Assembly (NCBI GenBank): GCA_913062665.1
Contig: CAJXVY010000014.1
Coordinates: 1 to 8,010, forward strand
DNA length: 8,010 nt
Origin: an uncultured Micrococcales bacterium
GTDB lineage: Bacteria; Actinomycetota; Actinomycetes; Actinomycetales; Microbacteriaceae
Reading direction: 5' to 3'
This document shows positions 1 through 6,930 of this stretch, piece after piece. Numbering within the stretch: the stretch's first letter is position 1; every line of letters starts with the position of its first letter. Both the position numbers and the translations under genes were made by a program. A model generated the notes under the pieces. That model did no database searches. It was not told the origin of the DNA and saw nothing but the letters and a program-made list of their open reading frames with translations.

Positions 1-2501
1 TTGGTGTACTGCTTGAAGATGTCGTAGCGTCCTGCTCGGGTGGAGTGCTGCAACTTGAAAACTGTTTCTGGATTGAACAGGTGCGGAGGTCCCTCCCTGC
101 GCCACTTGAGTTCACCACCTACTTCGAGTCCGACTTGCTCATGCTCCTCGATAGGGTAAGCCTTCTGGTGTCGATGTTCGATCTCTTTGTGAAGAATGTC
201 CAGCCCTACACCACCGAGTTTACTGGTGGTCCCGGTGAAGAATCGATCAACCAGTTCCTGGTGAAGGCCAACAGCCTCAAAACATTGAGCTCCGCTATAC
301 GAGCTGACAGTGCTAATGCCCATCTTGCTCATCACCTTCAGCACACCCTTACCAAGTGCCTTTGCCAGGTTAGCGGTGGCAGTTTTTGTGGTGATGTTTA
401 GAAGGTGCTTGGTTCTGACCATTTCCTCTGCTGTTTCTAGGGCCAGGTAGGGGTTTACAGCCGCTGCTCCAAACCCAACCAAAACAGCTACGTGATGAAC
501 CTCTCTAACGTCACCAGCCTCAACCACCAATCCAACTTTGGTGCGGGTGCCTTTTCTGATCAAATGGTGGTGAATAGCACTTGTTGCTAACAGTGATGGA
601 ATAGGTGCCAGTTCGCGGTTGCTGTCACGGTCGCTGATAACAACAAAACTGGCTCCATCTTGGATAGCTTTGTCAACGCCGGCGGCAAGCTCTTCAAGCC
701 TTGAAGCTAAAGCAATTTCACCGCCATCAACTAGGTAGCGGGCGTCGACGATGTGTGTGTATCCTGTGCCTGCTTGTTTGATGTGCTTGATCTTGGCCAT
801 CTCATCGTTATCTAAAACCGGAAAGTCAACGACCATGCGCCTTTCGCTATTCTCGGTAAGGTTCAGGATGTTTCCCTCGGGTCCAATAATGCTGCTGAGA
901 CTGGTCACAACTTCCTCGCGAATGGCATCCAGTGGCGGATTTGTCACCTGCGCAAACTGTTGGGTGAAGTAATCAAAAAGAAGTCTTGGTCGATCACTCA
1001 GGGCTGCAATTGGCGTGTCAGTCCCCATCGCTCCAATTGGCTCAATACCTTTCAGTGCCATTGGCCCGATTATCTCTTTGAGCTCTTCCTCTGTGTATCC
1101 AAACATTCTCTGCCTGCGCTCAACGCTTGCGGTTGAGTGGCGGACGTGATCTCTCTCTGGTAAATCGCGTAGGTTAAGCCTGTTGTTTTCAAGTCTGGCG
1201 GCCCAGTCATCAATGTCTGCCATGGTTTTCTTAATTTCTGCATCACTAATGATTCGACCGGCATCAGTATCAACCAAAAACATTTTTCCCGGCTGCAGAC
1301 GTCCACGCTCGATGACTTTTGATGGGTCAATCTCATAAACGCCCGTTTCACTGCCAAGGATTACTAGCCCATCATCGGTAACCATGTAGCGACCAGGGCG
1401 CAAACCGTTTCGATCCAGTGTCGCTCCGACAAGACTTCCGTCAGTGAAGGTAACACTGGCAGGGCCATCCCAGGGCTCCATTAGAAGGCTGTGGTACTCG
1501 TAAAAAGCCCTGAGGTCGGGGTCCATGTCCTTTTGCTTCTCCCACGCCTCTGGAATCATCATCATGATTGCATGCGGCAATGACCTTCCTGAAAGGTGAA
1601 GTAATTCCAAAACCTCATCGAAACTTGCTGAGTCACTCGCCCCTGGAGTCACAATTGGCCTCAGTGGGTTCAAGTCCCCTATCTCCGGGCTTTCTAGGGT
1701 TTCTTCTCTCGCGGCCATCCAATTTGTGTTTCCTTTGACGGTGTTGATCTCACCGTTGTGAGCAATAAGCCTGAATGGGTGGGCCAGTGGCCATGATGGA
1801 AAGGTGTTTGTGCTGAACCGTGAATGAACAAGCGCCATTTTTGATTCAACCCTGTCGTCCTGAAGATCACTATAGAAAGGCTGCAACTGAAGGGTGGTGA
1901 GCATTCCCTTGTAAACGATTGTCCTGCACGACAGCGTGGGATGGTAGAGACCTAATTCACGCTCGCTCCGTTTACGCGCCCTGAAAAGCATACGCTCCAG
2001 TTCTAGATCAGCCTCATCATTGTTTCCAACAATGAAAACCTGACCGATATAAGGCATTGCATCTCTCGCCAAATCTCCTAAGACATCTGGATTCGTCTCA
2101 ATCTCTCGCCAACCCAGCACATTCAGGCCCTCCTGCTTGGCAATAACCTCAAAAGCCTTGCGCTCCTGAAGGCGCTTTGCCTGGTCAGTGTCTTCAAAAA
2201 CTAGACCTGCACCGTAATAGCCGGCTTCCGGGAGTTTAAAATCTGTAACTTCTTTGAAGAATGCGTGGGGTAATTGCAGAAGTATCCCGGCACCATCTCC
2301 GGTTCCAGCATCACTGCCCACAGCCCCTCTGTGCTCCAGATTACAAAGAGAACCAAGTGCGGTCTGCACAATGTCATTGCCACCATAGCCGCGAAGAGTT
2401 GCAACCATCGCCACACCACAAGCGTCCTTTTCGTAGGCCGCGTCATACAGATCAGTGGTCTGCGGGTAGTTGCTAAATCTCCAAAATGGGCTAGCGGTCA
2501 T
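1..2501 (-). CDS. gltB: Glutamate synthase large (alpha) subunit, N-terminal 833 codons, partial at window edge
   Basis: Glutamate synthase converts glutamine plus 2-oxoglutarate to two glutamates in the cytoplasm, normally with the small subunit GltD. The frame is open from an ATG at 2501 to the left edge, so the 3' part is missing; about 833 of the usual roughly 1500 residues are seen. Visible parts: a class II glutamine amidotransferase domain beginning at the presumed nucleophile Cys28 (DACGV), which in this family is exposed by removing a short propeptide (here 27 residues); EHRGA at 56-60; SRFSTN at 228-233; HNGEIN at 248-253; LDRNGLRPGR at 362-371. A central domain follows, then the start of the FMN/synthase domain with KMGISTVSSYSGAQ at 726-739 and HLFNPETVFKLQHSTRAGRY at 807-826. 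The iron-sulfur cysteines and the GXGXG domain lie beyond the window. A GGAG five bases upstream supports the start. No frameshift or internal stop was found when I translated it by hand. gltD is expected next, outside the window. Confidence 0.96.
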   Translation of the reverse strand, partial: MTASPFWRFSNYPQTTDLYDAAYEKDACGVAMVATLRGYGGNDIVQTALGSLCNLEHRGAVGSDAGTGDGAGILLQLPHAFFKEVTDFKLPEAGYYGAGLVFEDTDQAKRLQERKAFEVIAKQEGLNVLGWREIETNPDVLGDLARDAMPYIGQVFIVGNNDEADLELERMLFRARKRSERELGLYHPTLSCRTIVYKGMLTTLQLQPFYSDLQDDRVESKMALVHSRFSTNTFPSWPLAHPFRLIAHNGEINTVKGNTNWMAAREETLESPEIGDLNPLRPIVTPGASDSASFDEVLELLHLSGRSLPHAIMMMIPEAWEKQKDMDPDLRAFYEYHSLLMEPWDGPASVTFTDGSLVGATLDRNGLRPGRYMVTDDGLVILGSETGVYEIDPSKVIERGRLQPGKMFLVDTDAGRIISDAEIKKTMADIDDWAARLENNRLNLRDLPERDHVRHSTASVERRQRMFGYTEEELKEIIGPMALKGIEPIGAMGTDTPIAALSDRPRLLFDYFTQQFAQVTNPPLDAIREEVVTSLSSIIGPEGNILNLTENSERRMVVDFPVLDNDEMAKIKHIKQAGTGYTHIVDARYLVDGGEIALASRLEELAAGVDKAIQDGASFVVISDRDSNRELAPIPSLLATSAIHHHLIRKGTRTKVGLVVEAGDVREVHHVAVLVGFGAAAVNPYLALETAEEMVRTKHLLNITTKTATANLAKALGKGVLKVMSKMGISTVSSYSGAQCFEAVGLHQELVDRFFTGTTSKLGGVGLDILHKEIEHRHQKAYPIEEHEQVGLEVGGELKWRREGPPHLFNPETVFKLQHSTRAGRYDIFKQYT

Positions 2502-2559
2502 TAAAACTCCGATCGTCTATATCGGGGCGACATTGGCCCGAAGTTTTACTCTAGTTAAC
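2502..2559 (-). promoter_or_regulatory. lgt-gltB intergenic gap with gltB ribosome binding site and small hairpin
   Basis: This 58-base gap is the longest non-coding stretch in the window. Read on the minus strand it carries GGAG (2507-2510) five bases before the gltB ATG, a well-placed ribosome binding site. A 5-bp inverted repeat, CCGAT/ATCGG with a 7-base loop (2509-2525), includes the first two G's of that site, so it could partly hide it. A second, weaker 4-bp stem (GGGC/GCCC, 2525-2539) lies just upstream. There is no T tract, so this does not look like a terminator. No convincing -35/-10 promoter pair is visible. The ribosome binding site is solid; any regulatory role of the stems is speculation. 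Confidence 0.5.
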
Positions 2560-3432
2560 TTACTTCGGCTCTGCAGTTAGTTCTGCCTCTGAATCCGCAA
2601 CCTTTTGGGCTCGGAATATGGAGCTTTCTATGCCCCTATGCCTGTAGTGCTGAACAATGATAATTGTCATACCCACGATTAAGCCAACAATCGCGGACCA
2701 AATATTTATCCTCAAACCTAGGATAATCTCGCTTGGATCAATGCGAATCGCCTCAATCCAGGCTCGACCGGCAGAGTAGATGACCAGATATAAACCGAAG
2801 AGTCTTCCGAACCTCATGTTGAAGCGTCTGTCAATGATCAGCAACAGGACGACGCCGGTGAGTGACCAGAGCATTTCATAGGCGAATGTGGGATGAAAGG
2901 TGACTCCATCTGGAAAGCCCGCAGGATAAGCGGGATTGCTTGAAGGTATTTCCAAAGCCCAGGGCAAATCGGTTGGCAATCCAAACAATTCTTGGTTGAA
3001 GTAGTTTCCCCATCTCCCTATAGCCTGAGCCAGCAAGAGTCCAGGGGCTATTGCATCAGCCAATGACCAGAACTTTATTCCAGCCTGTCTGGCACCAAGA
3101 TATGCACCAACTGCACCCAGAAGAAGGGCCCCATAAATTGCTAACCCGCCTTCCCAGACGTAGAAGATTGCTAAGAAATCTGCACCTTGATAAAAATAAT
3201 CCCTTGGGTGTGTAACAACGTGAAAGAGTCTTCCACCCAAGATTCCAAAGGGCACCGCCCAAAGAGCAATATCAAGCATCACGCCTCGCTCAGCGCCACG
3301 CTTGTGCAAGCGATAATCACTTAGCAGAACCGCTAGAACTATCCCGGTCAAAATGAATAGGGCGTAGAAGTGCAGCCTAAGAGGACCGAGGTCGATGTAG
3401 GAAATTTCTGGGGAGGGTATTGAGCTAATCAC
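2560..3432 (-). CDS. lgt: Prolipoprotein diacylglyceryl transferase
   Basis: Lgt transfers diacylglycerol from phosphatidylglycerol to the lipobox cysteine of prolipoproteins, the first step of lipoprotein maturation, in the cytoplasmic membrane. The 290-residue protein is strongly hydrophobic, with about seven membrane segments (roughly 19-37, 52-72, 88-112, 122-142, 186-201, 208-226, 241-262). It carries the family signature GRWGNYFNQELFG at 139-151 (Arg140, Asn143, Asn146, Glu148), the HPTFAYE segment at 180-186, and YSAGRAWIEAIRID at 219-232 with conserved Arg223 and Glu227. The loop VWEGGLAIYG (92-101) has Tyr100 where E. coli Lgt has the functional His103; actinobacterial Lgt often differs here. 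The charged C-terminal tail (about 263-290) is probably cytoplasmic. The start is GTG at 3432, inside the end of trpA with an 8-base overlap; no other early methionine exists. lgt directly after trpA is a common actinobacterial arrangement and suggests co-transcription rather than a shared function. Confidence 0.96.
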   Translation of the reverse strand: MISSIPSPEISYIDLGPLRLHFYALFILTGIVLAVLLSDYRLHKRGAERGVMLDIALWAVPFGILGGRLFHVVTHPRDYFYQGADFLAIFYVWEGGLAIYGALLLGAVGAYLGARQAGIKFWSLADAIAPGLLLAQAIGRWGNYFNQELFGLPTDLPWALEIPSSNPAYPAGFPDGVTFHPTFAYEMLWSLTGVVLLLIIDRRFNMRFGRLFGLYLVIYSAGRAWIEAIRIDPSEIILGLRINIWSAIVGLIVGMTIIIVQHYRHRGIESSIFRAQKVADSEAELTAEPK

Positions 3433-4216
3433 GCTGTAATTCTAAGCCCTCCGCTAGCTCCTTTGTTTTCTCGACAAGTCCGGACAGTCCAGCATCGGCG
3501 TATGCCTTTATGAAGGCAGTGCCAACGATTGCACCGTTGGCATAAGTGTTAACTTCTCTTACCTGCTCGCCGGTACTGATTCCCACACCAACAGCCGTTG
3601 GCCGCTGAGAAACAGCCCTAAGTCTTTCAACAGTTGCCCGGGCAAGCGCGTCAAGATTCTCTCGCTCGCCTGTAATTCCCATTGTTGATACCGTGTAGAC
3701 AAAGCCCCTGGAAGACTCGGCATTTCGTTTTATACGCTCGTCACTTGAGCTAGGAGCAATTAGGAAAACTCTGTCCAAACCTAATTCATCACTGATTTCT
3801 ATCCATTCAGCGGCTTCATCTGGAATTAAGTCAGGAGTGATCAGCCCATTTGCGCCAGCGTCCTTCAGTTGCTGGGCGAACTCCCCCAGCCCCATCCGGA
3901 TCACGGGGTTCCAATATGTCATTACCAGTATTGGAACATCAGTTTGATTTCGGATTTTGCGGATAATTTCAAAAGTATCCCGAAGGCGAAAACCGTTAGA
4001 CCTGGCCACCTCTGTTGCCTTTTGAATTACGGGTCCATCCATAATTGGATCACTGTAGGGAACGCCCAATTCAAGAATTTCAACTCCACCCCGGATCATT
4101 GCAAGACAAGCTTCGACGCTGTCCTCAATTGTTGGATAGCCTGCTGGGAAGTACCCAACTAGGGTGTTCGGGTTGGCACTAAGGAGATTTTCGACCTCAC
4201 TCATCGCCGACCACAC
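3425..4216 (-). CDS. trpA: Tryptophan synthase alpha subunit
   Basis: TrpA cleaves indole-3-glycerol phosphate into indole and glyceraldehyde 3-phosphate; indole passes through a tunnel to TrpB in the alpha2-beta2 complex. The TIM-barrel protein shows [10 protein letters not shown] at 19-28, the catalytic glutamate in [10 protein letters not shown] (Glu49), the catalytic aspartate in MDGPVIQKA (Asp60), the loop-6 region [13 protein letters not shown] (173-185), and phosphate-binding glycine motifs VGVGIS (209-214) and AIVGTAFIK (229-237). Length is normal for the family. Two starts are possible: GTG at 4216, with GGAG six bases upstream, and ATG at 4204, which gives the more typical N-terminus MSEVENLL and an 8-base overlap with trpB like that at two other junctions here. 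I give the longer form; the shorter is about equally likely. Either way the start lies inside trpB, pointing to translational coupling of the two subunits. Residue numbers refer to the longer form. Confidence 0.96.
   Translation of the reverse strand: MWSAMSEVENLLSANPNTLVGYFPAGYPTIEDSVEACLAMIRGGVEILELGVPYSDPIMDGPVIQKATEVARSNGFRLRDTFEIIRKIRNQTDVPILVMTYWNPVIRMGLGEFAQQLKDAGANGLITPDLIPDEAAEWIEISDELGLDRVFLIAPSSSDERIKRNAESSRGFVYTVSTMGITGERENLDALARATVERLRAVSQRPTAVGVGISTGEQVREVNTYANGAIVGTAFIKAYADAGLSGLVEKTKELAEGLELQRD
3447..3452 (-). promoter_or_regulatory. Possible lgt ribosome binding site within trpA, long spacing
   Basis: Minus-strand GGAGGG inside the last trpA codons ends fourteen bases before the lgt GTG at 3432. 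The sequence is strong but the spacing is long, so lgt probably depends partly on coupling to trpA termination through the 8-base overlap. Confidence 0.4.
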
Positions 4217-5420
4217 GATCCACTCCAGTTAGCTGGAAATAACGGGCAGCGGTTTCCATGTCTTTGTCGCCTCTTCCGCTTAGATTCACCAAAACGTGTG
4301 CACCTGGATGCTCCTTGGCTATCCTCTCAATCCCAGCGAGCGCATGGGCGGTTTCAATGGCAGGGATAATGCCCTCTGTTCTGGACAGCAGTGCCATAGC
4401 ATCCATAGCTTGCTTGTCTGTAATGTCGCGATACTCTGCTCTGCCGAGATCTTTCAGCCAGGCATGTTCTGGGCCAACACCGGGGTAATCAAGGCCCGCC
4501 GAAATGCTATGAGAATCCATAGTTTGACCATCCTCATCCTGAAGCATGTAGCTACGAGCCCCATGCAGAACTCCAGGAGTTCCCATCGAAATTGTGGCTG
4601 AGTGCATCGGTGTATCGATACCGTCTCCAGCTGCTTCATAACCAATGAGTTTTACGTCTTTGTCGTCCAAGAATTCGTGGAAGATGCCAATTGCATTCGA
4701 TCCTCCTCCAACACAGGCAATTACGTAGTCAGGGTTCCTGCCCGTTCGTTCATGCATTTGCTGCTTGGCTTCTTTTCCGATCACACTGTGGAAATCGCGA
4801 ACCATGGTTGGAAAAGGATGAGGACCAGCGACGGTGCCAAGAAGATAGTGAGTTGATTCAACGTTTGCCACCCAGTCGCGCATCGCCTCATTGATTGCAT
4901 CTTTCAGGGTTCTAGTTCCCGTTCTAACGGCCACGACCTGGGCGCCCAATAGCCTCATTCTTGCAACATTTAGGGCTTGGCGCTCGGTATCTACCTCACC
5001 CATATAAACGACGCACTCGAGCCCAAAATACGCTGCGGCGGTGGCTGAGGCTACACCGTGTTGACCAGCGCCTGTTTCGGCAATGATGCGCCTCTTGCCC
5101 ATTCTCTTTGCAAGCAGCGCCTGGCCCATGACGTTGTTTATCTTGTGTGAGCCAGTGTGGTTGAGATCCTCTCTTTTGAGAAAGACTCTTACATCTCCAA
5201 CTGCTTGTGCAAATTTAGTGGCCTCTGTCAAAACACTGGGCCTGCCGGTGTACTCGCGATGAAGCATATCCAGAGTGTCGAGAAACTCCGAATCGTTGCG
5301 GGCCTCACTATAAACCTGATCTAGCTGATCCAAGGCGGCAATCAGTGGCTCGGGCACATATCTGCCGCCATACTCCCCGAAATATGGACCAACCTGCTCA
5401 CTTAGTCGTAACTCGCTCAT
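4197..5420 (-). CDS. trpB: Tryptophan synthase beta subunit
   Basis: TrpB is the PLP enzyme that condenses indole with L-serine to give tryptophan, in complex with TrpA. The 407-residue length matches classical TrpB1. Visible motifs: N-terminal [16 protein letters not shown] (11-26); the PLP lysine in HTGSHKINN (Lys93); the catalytic glutamate in AETGAGQHG (Glu115, E. coli Glu109); [14 protein letters not shown] (139-152); the phosphate-binding GGGSNA (238-243); [12 protein letters not shown] with Asp311 (E. coli Asp305); and NLSGRGDKD with Ser381, which contacts the PLP ring nitrogen. All key residues are present, so it should be active. The motif set fits the TrpA-dependent TrpB1 type rather than the longer TrpB2 type. 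The ATG at 5420 is the only reasonable start, since an in-frame stop lies just upstream in the 20-base gap after trpC. Confidence 0.98.
   Translation of the reverse strand: MSELRLSEQVGPYFGEYGGRYVPEPLIAALDQLDQVYSEARNDSEFLDTLDMLHREYTGRPSVLTEATKFAQAVGDVRVFLKREDLNHTGSHKINNVMGQALLAKRMGKRRIIAETGAGQHGVASATAAAYFGLECVVYMGEVDTERQALNVARMRLLGAQVVAVRTGTRTLKDAINEAMRDWVANVESTHYLLGTVAGPHPFPTMVRDFHSVIGKEAKQQMHERTGRNPDYVIACVGGGSNAIGIFHEFLDDKDVKLIGYEAAGDGIDTPMHSATISMGTPGVLHGARSYMLQDEDGQTMDSHSISAGLDYPGVGPEHAWLKDLGRAEYRDITDKQAMDAMALLSRTEGIIPAIETAHALAGIERIAKEHPGAHVLVNLSGRGDKDMETAARYFQLTGVDRVVGDE
4223..4226 (-). promoter_or_regulatory. Candidate trpA ribosome binding site inside trpB
   Basis: Minus-strand GGAG within the last trpB codons lies six bases before a GTG (4216) and eighteen before the ATG at 4204. 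The spacing favours the GTG, but the match is only four bases inside coding sequence and may be chance; termination-coupled starting at the ATG is the alternative. Confidence 0.45.
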
Positions 5421-5434
5421 TGTGAAATTCTAAA

Positions 5435-5440
5435 TCACCT
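5435..5440 (-). promoter_or_regulatory. Likely trpB ribosome binding site with long spacing
   Basis: Minus-strand AGGTGA directly follows the trpC stop and sits fourteen bases before the trpB ATG, longer than the usual five to nine. It is the only Shine-Dalgarno-like run in the 20-base gap, so it probably serves trpB, perhaps helped by ribosomes finishing trpC. Confidence 0.45.
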
Positions 5441-6229
5441 TTAGAACTGTCTGAACCCTTCGATTAAATATTTCGCATCACCTGTCACCAGTGCTTCACC
5501 GACTAAAACAGCGTCTGCTCCCGCTGAGCGATAACTTTTCGCGTCTTCAATGCTCTTTACAGAGCTCTCCGCAACTCGAATTACCCCCTCTGGCAATTGA
5601 GCTGCAAGTTTTTCAAAAAGGGTTATATCGGTCTCGAAGGTATTCAAATTTCTGGTGTTGATTCCGAGGAGGTTTACCTCTCTTGCCATTGCCCGCTCTA
5701 TTTCATGCTCCGAGTGTGTCTCAACAAGCACTTCTAGCCCAAGCTCCATCGCATAGTCAAAAAGCTCTTTGTATTGATCATCGTCCAATCCAAGCATGAT
5801 TAGCAACACCATAGATGCACCAAACGCTTTTGCTTCCAGTATCTGTTCGCTGATTGATATGAAGTCCTTGCGAAGGGTGGGTATGGAGACCTGCCCGCTT
5901 ACTTGCTCCAAATCCCTAACTGATCCCTTAAAGCCCGACTCTTCGGTGAGCACAGAAATGGCGGAAGCACCAGCATTCTCATAAACCTTTGCAAGGGCAA
6001 CCGGATCGGCAATATCTGAAAGATGACCCCGAGATGGCGATGCTCGCTTTATTTCGGCAATTACTGACAGCTCGGAGCCTTCAAAGAAGCCAAGGGCGTC
6101 AAGTGGTTGTCGAGCCTGGGCAAGAGACTTGAGTTTATCCAGCCCGACTTCCTCAATTCTCTTGCGAGTGTTTTTCAGCGCAGAATCGTAAAGCCCCGCC
6201 AGTAGCTCAGATTTTTGGTTTTGAGCCAT
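5441..6229 (-). CDS. trpC: Indole-3-glycerol phosphate synthase
   Basis: TrpC closes 1-(2-carboxyphenylamino)-1-deoxyribulose 5-phosphate to indole-3-glycerol phosphate, the step before tryptophan synthase. The 262-residue TIM barrel shows VIAEIKRASPSRG (56-68, Glu59 and catalytic Lys61), SVLTEE (92-97), TLRKDF (118-123, Lys121), LVETH (168-172, Glu170), GINTRNL (189-195, Asn191 and Arg193), RVAESSV (218-224, Glu221), and GADAVLVGEALV (237-248). It is a monofunctional TrpC: no TrpF domain is fused, as is usual in Actinobacteria. The glycine usually found in the late ESG phosphate-binding motif is serine here (Ser223). The ATG at 6229 lies inside the preceding small membrane protein gene with a 23-base overlap; there is no strong Shine-Dalgarno, so translation is probably coupled. 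Twenty bases separate its stop from trpB. Confidence 0.97.
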   Translation of the reverse strand: MAQNQKSELLAGLYDSALKNTRKRIEEVGLDKLKSLAQARQPLDALGFFEGSELSVIAEIKRASPSRGHLSDIADPVALAKVYENAGASAISVLTEESGFKGSVRDLEQVSGQVSIPTLRKDFISISEQILEAKAFGASMVLLIMLGLDDDQYKELFDYAMELGLEVLVETHSEHEIERAMAREVNLLGINTRNLNTFETDITLFEKLAAQLPEGVIRVAESSVKSIEDAKSYRSAGADAVLVGEALVTGDAKYLIEGFRQF

Positions 6230-6419
6230 ATCCCATTTGTCTCAGCACATACCCGACAATGAGGCCAACCAATGCCAATCCCACGCTGATCCAAACCATA
6301 AGCGGTATGTCCAAAAAGAAAAAGACTGTTCCTATGGCTGTAGCAACCATAATTATGGTTACCGCAGTCCATGCTGCAATCGTGTGACCGTGACCGGGGT
6401 CGTTAGCGTCGTGACTCAT
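6207..6419 (-). CDS. Small HGxxPAAW-family membrane protein
   Basis: This 70-residue protein has a short polar N-terminus with the motif HGHTIAAW at 10-17, then two membrane segments (about 14-36 and 39-59) and a short basic tail ending GYGSKPKI. This matches the actinobacterial HGxxPAAW family of small membrane proteins found between trpE and trpC; its biochemical function is not known to me. Here isoleucine replaces the proline of the family motif. The start is ATG at 6419: a strong TGGAGG lies five bases upstream, whereas the in-frame upstream extension (to 6563) reads antisense-free through the end of the preceding gene in another frame and has no family likeness. It overlaps trpC by 23 bases and lies 22 bases after the Trp-associated membrane protein gene, so it belongs to the operon. 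Two membrane helices with no catalytic residues suggest a structural or accessory role, but that is inference. Confidence 0.87.
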   Translation of the reverse strand: MSHDANDPGHGHTIAAWTAVTIIMVATAIGTVFFFLDIPLMVWISVGLALVGLIVGYVLRQMGYGSKPKI

Positions 6420-6424
6420 GAAAA

Positions 6425-6430
6425 CCTCCA
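6425..6430 (-). promoter_or_regulatory. Ribosome binding site deciding the HGxxPAAW protein start
   Basis: Minus-strand TGGAGG ends five bases before the ATG at 6419. It is the best Shine-Dalgarno in the trp part of the window and the main reason to choose the 70-residue form over a longer in-frame one starting at 6563. Confidence 0.8.
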
Positions 6431-6441
6431 AATAAAGCTTA

Positions 6442-6930
6442 TCAAGATTGACTATCCCAGATACCGATTGGGTCATCTCCGTCATTTTTTGAGCTAATTC
6501 TTTTTCCGCCTTTTGATTGTCTGGGTTTGACAAGAACAAAAACATTGCCGAATGCGTAAACACCTAGCCCAATGAAATAGACGGAAATGTTTGCAGATTG
6601 AAAACTCACCGCGGGACTTGTCCCAATCGCACCAGTTGCTGAAAGCAGTCTGTCCAGGATTGGTTCGAAATTCAGCAGGGAATTCGCAGAGATGAAAATC
6701 AAATAGACAGTTATCAGACCTAACAAGGAAGCAAGGATTCTTTGCGCCAGAGGTTTGAAGTAAAAAATCATAAATACCCCCAAGCCCAGCACAATTAGGA
6801 ATGCACCGGCCAAACTCAAGGCTTCAAATCCAGTTGCGGAGATGGAGTTCTCCGGGATTGAAACCCAATTTAGACTCAGTCCAATAAAAGCAAGTGCCAA
6901 TCCACCTAAAAGAATCAATAACCTAAGCAT
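6442..6930 (-). CDS. Tryptophan biosynthesis-associated membrane protein (Trp-operon conserved hypothetical)
   Basis: A 162-residue integral membrane protein with four likely membrane segments (about 3-22, 36-58, 63-83 and 114-135) and a basic then acidic, probably cytoplasmic C-terminal tail. Its position directly after trpE, the ATGFEALSLAG segment (32-42) at the start of the second helix, the LNWV motif (20-23) at the end of the first, and the late DDPIGIWD stretch (152-159) fit the family known as Trp biosynthesis-associated membrane protein (Trp_oprn_chp) of Actinobacteria. Its function is unknown to me; a link to tryptophan is inferred only from gene position. The ATG at 6930 overlaps the trpE stop by 8 bases and has no clear Shine-Dalgarno, which suggests coupling to trpE translation. 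The frame contains no catalytic signature. Confidence 0.88.
   Translation of the reverse strand: MLRLLILLGGLALAFIGLSLNWVSIPENSISATGFEALSLAGAFLIVLGLGVFMIFYFKPLAQRILASLLGLITVYLIFISANSLLNFEPILDRLLSATGAIGTSPAVSFQSANISVYFIGLGVYAFGNVFVLVKPRQSKGGKRISSKNDGDDPIGIWDSQS

Noticed and set aside
45..401. Plus-strand open frame of 118 codons near the left edge
   Set aside because: It lies fully opposite the conserved gltB frame, which translates without interruption into clear glutamate synthase sequence, and its own product has no recognisable family features.
1070..1357. Minus-strand open frame of 95 codons inside gltB
   Set aside because: It is in a different frame from gltB and overlaps conserved GltB sequence; no ribosome binding site or family likeness.
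2201..2446. Apparent broken gltB 5' end, with only short open frames there
   Set aside because: Hand translation from the ATG at 2501 gives one continuous frame to the window edge; the lack of a stop is due to the edge, not to a frameshift.
2516..2521. TATAGA as a -10 promoter element for gltB
   Set aside because: A transcript start from it would fall on the ribosome binding site itself, and there is no -35-like hexamer at the proper distance.
2525..2539. GGGC/GCCC stem after lgt as a transcription terminator
   Set aside because: Only four base pairs and not followed by a T tract.
6237..6497. Plus-strand open frame of 86 codons opposite the small membrane protein
   Set aside because: It is antisense to well-supported genes and has a cysteine- and histidine-rich composition typical of a shadow frame.
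6420..6563. 48-residue N-terminal extension of the HGxxPAAW protein
   Set aside because: It overlaps the end of the preceding membrane protein gene in another frame, does not look like the family, and the strong Shine-Dalgarno sits at the inner ATG (6419).
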